Origin: CAYRZF01 sp964428805
Lineage (GTDB): Bacteria > Methylomirabilota > Methylomirabilia > Rokubacteriales > CSP1-6
DNA: 39,197 nucleotides
Direction: 5' to 3'
Assembly: GCA_964428805.1 (NCBI GenBank)
Contig: CAYRZF010000010.1
Coordinates: 1 to 39,197, forward strand
In this document: positions 38,201 through 39,197 of the stretch, one piece after another
Layout of the letters: each line of letters opens with the position of its first letter
Numbering within the stretch: the first letter of the stretch is position 1
Made by a program: the position numbers and the translations under genes
Notes under the pieces: generated by a model
Database searches by the model: none
The model's input: only the letters and a program-made list of their open reading frames with translations
What the model was told of the DNA's origin: nothing

Positions 38201-39197
38201 AAGCTGCGCTCCTCTACGCGCCGAAAGACCTCCGCGTGGAAACGGCGCGAGATCCGGCGCCTGAAGCCGGCGAGGCGCTCGTCCGAGTCCGAGCGGCCGG
38301 GCTCTGCGGTACCGACTTCCGAATCTGGACCGGCGACCGGCCGGTCCGCTACCCGCTGATCATGGGCCACGAATTCATCGGGCAGGTGGTGGCGGTGGGG
38401 CCCGGCGTCCAAAACGTCAAGGCGGGCGACGCGGTGGCCGTGGAGCCCAACTACTCGTGCGGGACCTGCGCGCTCTGTCGCGAGGGGAACCGGAATCTCT
38501 GCCTTTCCCGGACCGCGGTCGGGATCGATGTGGACGGGGGACTTGCCGAGCTGGCGTGCATCCCGGCCCGCTGTTGCTGGGCCGCTCCGGCAGAACTTTC
38601 TCCGGAGCAGCTCCTGCTGACGGAGCCGCTAGCGGTCGTCGTGCGTGCCGTGAACCGGGGCGCGGTGCGGGCGGGGGAGACTGCCGCCGTGGTGGGGGCC
38701 GGCACGCTCGGGCTCCTCGCTTTACAGGTGTTGAGAGCCCGCGGCGCCCGCGTGCTTGTTGTCAGCCGGAGCGACCGGCGCTTTGCCCTTGCCCGGGAAC
38801 TCGGGGCCGAGGGCGTCCACTCTCTTACTGCGGGGAGCAGCGCTCAAGCCGCCCGCCGTTTCTCGGGGCGCGAGGGTGTGGACCTCGTGGTCGAGACGGC
38901 CGGCACCCCTGAAGCGGTGGAGGAGGCCCTCGGGCTCGCACGTCCCGGGGGCCGAGTGGTCCTGACGGGGCTTCCTCACGAACCCTCGCAGGTTCACTTC
39001 TTCTGGGTGGTCCGGCGGGAACTCACGATTTTGGGCTCGATGATCTACCAGGACGAGTTCCCGGAGGCTATGCGCCTCCTCAGAACCGGAGCGGTGAAGG
39101 TCGAGCCGCTGGTCACCCACCGGTTCAGGTTGGACGCCGTCAACGAGGCGTTCGCCGCGCACCAGTCTCCCGCCTCGATCAAGGTCGCTGTCATCCC
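38197..39197 (+). CDS. Zinc-dependent alcohol dehydrogenase (MDR family), 3' end beyond window
   Basis: 333 codons are visible, nearly the whole protein (typically ~340). Catalytic zinc ligands: AGLCGTDFRIW (Cys) and MGHEFIGQVV (His-Glu). The structural zinc loop is CGTCALCREGNRNLC. The NAD(P) Rossmann part has AAVVGAGTLGLLALQVLRAR and VDLVVETAGTPEAVEEAL. It is close to sorbitol/threonine-dehydrogenase-like MDRs. The ATG overlaps the SDR stop (ATGA), so the pair may act on related alcohol/ketone substrates. The stop is not in the window. Confidence 0.92.
   Translation, partial: MKAALLYAPKDLRVETARDPAPEAGEALVRVRAAGLCGTDFRIWTGDRPVRYPLIMGHEFIGQVVAVGPGVQNVKAGDAVAVEPNYSCGTCALCREGNRNLCLSRTAVGIDVDGGLAELACIPARCCWAAPAELSPEQLLLTEPLAVVVRAVNRGAVRAGETAAVVGAGTLGLLALQVLRARGARVLVVSRSDRRFALARELGAEGVHSLTAGSSAQAARRFSGREGVDLVVETAGTPEAVEEALGLARPGGRVVLTGLPHEPSQVHFFWVVRRELTILGSMIYQDEFPEAMRLLRTGAVKVEPLVTHRFRLDAVNEAFAAHQSPASIKVAVI

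Overview
The window is a GC-rich, densely packed bacterial chromosome segment, apparently from a metagenome-assembled genome because it contains a 100-base N run (14992-15091). Many genes start with GTG and neighbours often overlap by 4 bases. The gene mix (B12 radical SAM, MeaB, a membrane EtfD-like oxidoreductase, branched-chain amino acid ABC transport, CaiB-type CoA transferase, class III polyhydroxyalkanoate synthase) suggests a heterotroph living on organic and fatty acids. Candidate Rokubacteria/Methylomirabilota or a relative is my best guess, but no rRNA or other phylogenetic marker is present, so this is inference.

Layout. 1-2842 (minus): a secreted subtilisin-like protease with IPT/TIG-like repeats, cut by the left edge, preceded by a small gene that duplicates its propeptide. 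3239-3393 (minus): a minute transcription unit for an 11-residue, almost all-lysine peptide. 3535-5364 (plus): B12-binding radical SAM protein. 5422-7108 (minus): AMIN-domain protein, zinc-ribbon protein and phosphoribosyltransferase in an overlapping operon. 7190-14955 (plus): tsaB, rimI, meaB, etfD-like, DUF1232, a fused LivH-LivM permease and a Tat-exported binding protein, interrupted by the scaffold gap. 15092-21457 (plus): SDR fragment, small Arg-rich protein, two MFS exporters, lysine-tailed protein, sirtuin, hydratase, CoA-type Nudix, Cys-rich protein. 21467-25664: divergent SppA lipoprotein and CoA transferase, a Thr/Ser dehydratase, and a convergent frameshifted LLM oxidoreductase. 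25830-28732: second Arg-rich protein, GTP-type PEP carboxykinase, and a third Arg-rich domain fused to a receiver domain. 28813-39197: fatty-acid and polyhydroxyalkanoate region with TetR, enoyl-CoA hydratase, SDR, SCP2, PhaC, PhaE, MaoC, PhaB, PhaR, phasin, acyl-CoA synthetase, SDR and a partial zinc alcohol dehydrogenase.

How the genes fit together: the right third is a near-complete polymer storage locus. PhaB and the MaoC hydratase can supply (R)-3-hydroxyacyl-CoA, PhaC/PhaE polymerises it, phasin coats the granule, and PhaR probably represses phasin; no thiolase is in view. The left and middle parts contain electron transfer from acyl-CoA oxidation (EtfD-like), cobalamin-enzyme support (MeaB) and amino or organic acid uptake.

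The most unusual signals are: (1) three copies of a small DRRxGERR/HEPERRR domain, one fused to a response-regulator receiver; (2) a long palindromic repeat at four of the five convergent gene junctions, into which two genes read; (3) the orphan protease propeptide gene; (4) the lysine micro-ORF with its own consensus promoter; (5) recurrent extended -10 boxes (TGnTAnnnT) lying almost on the start codon, suggesting leaderless mRNAs; (6) a PEP carboxykinase whose hallmark P-loop cysteine is serine.
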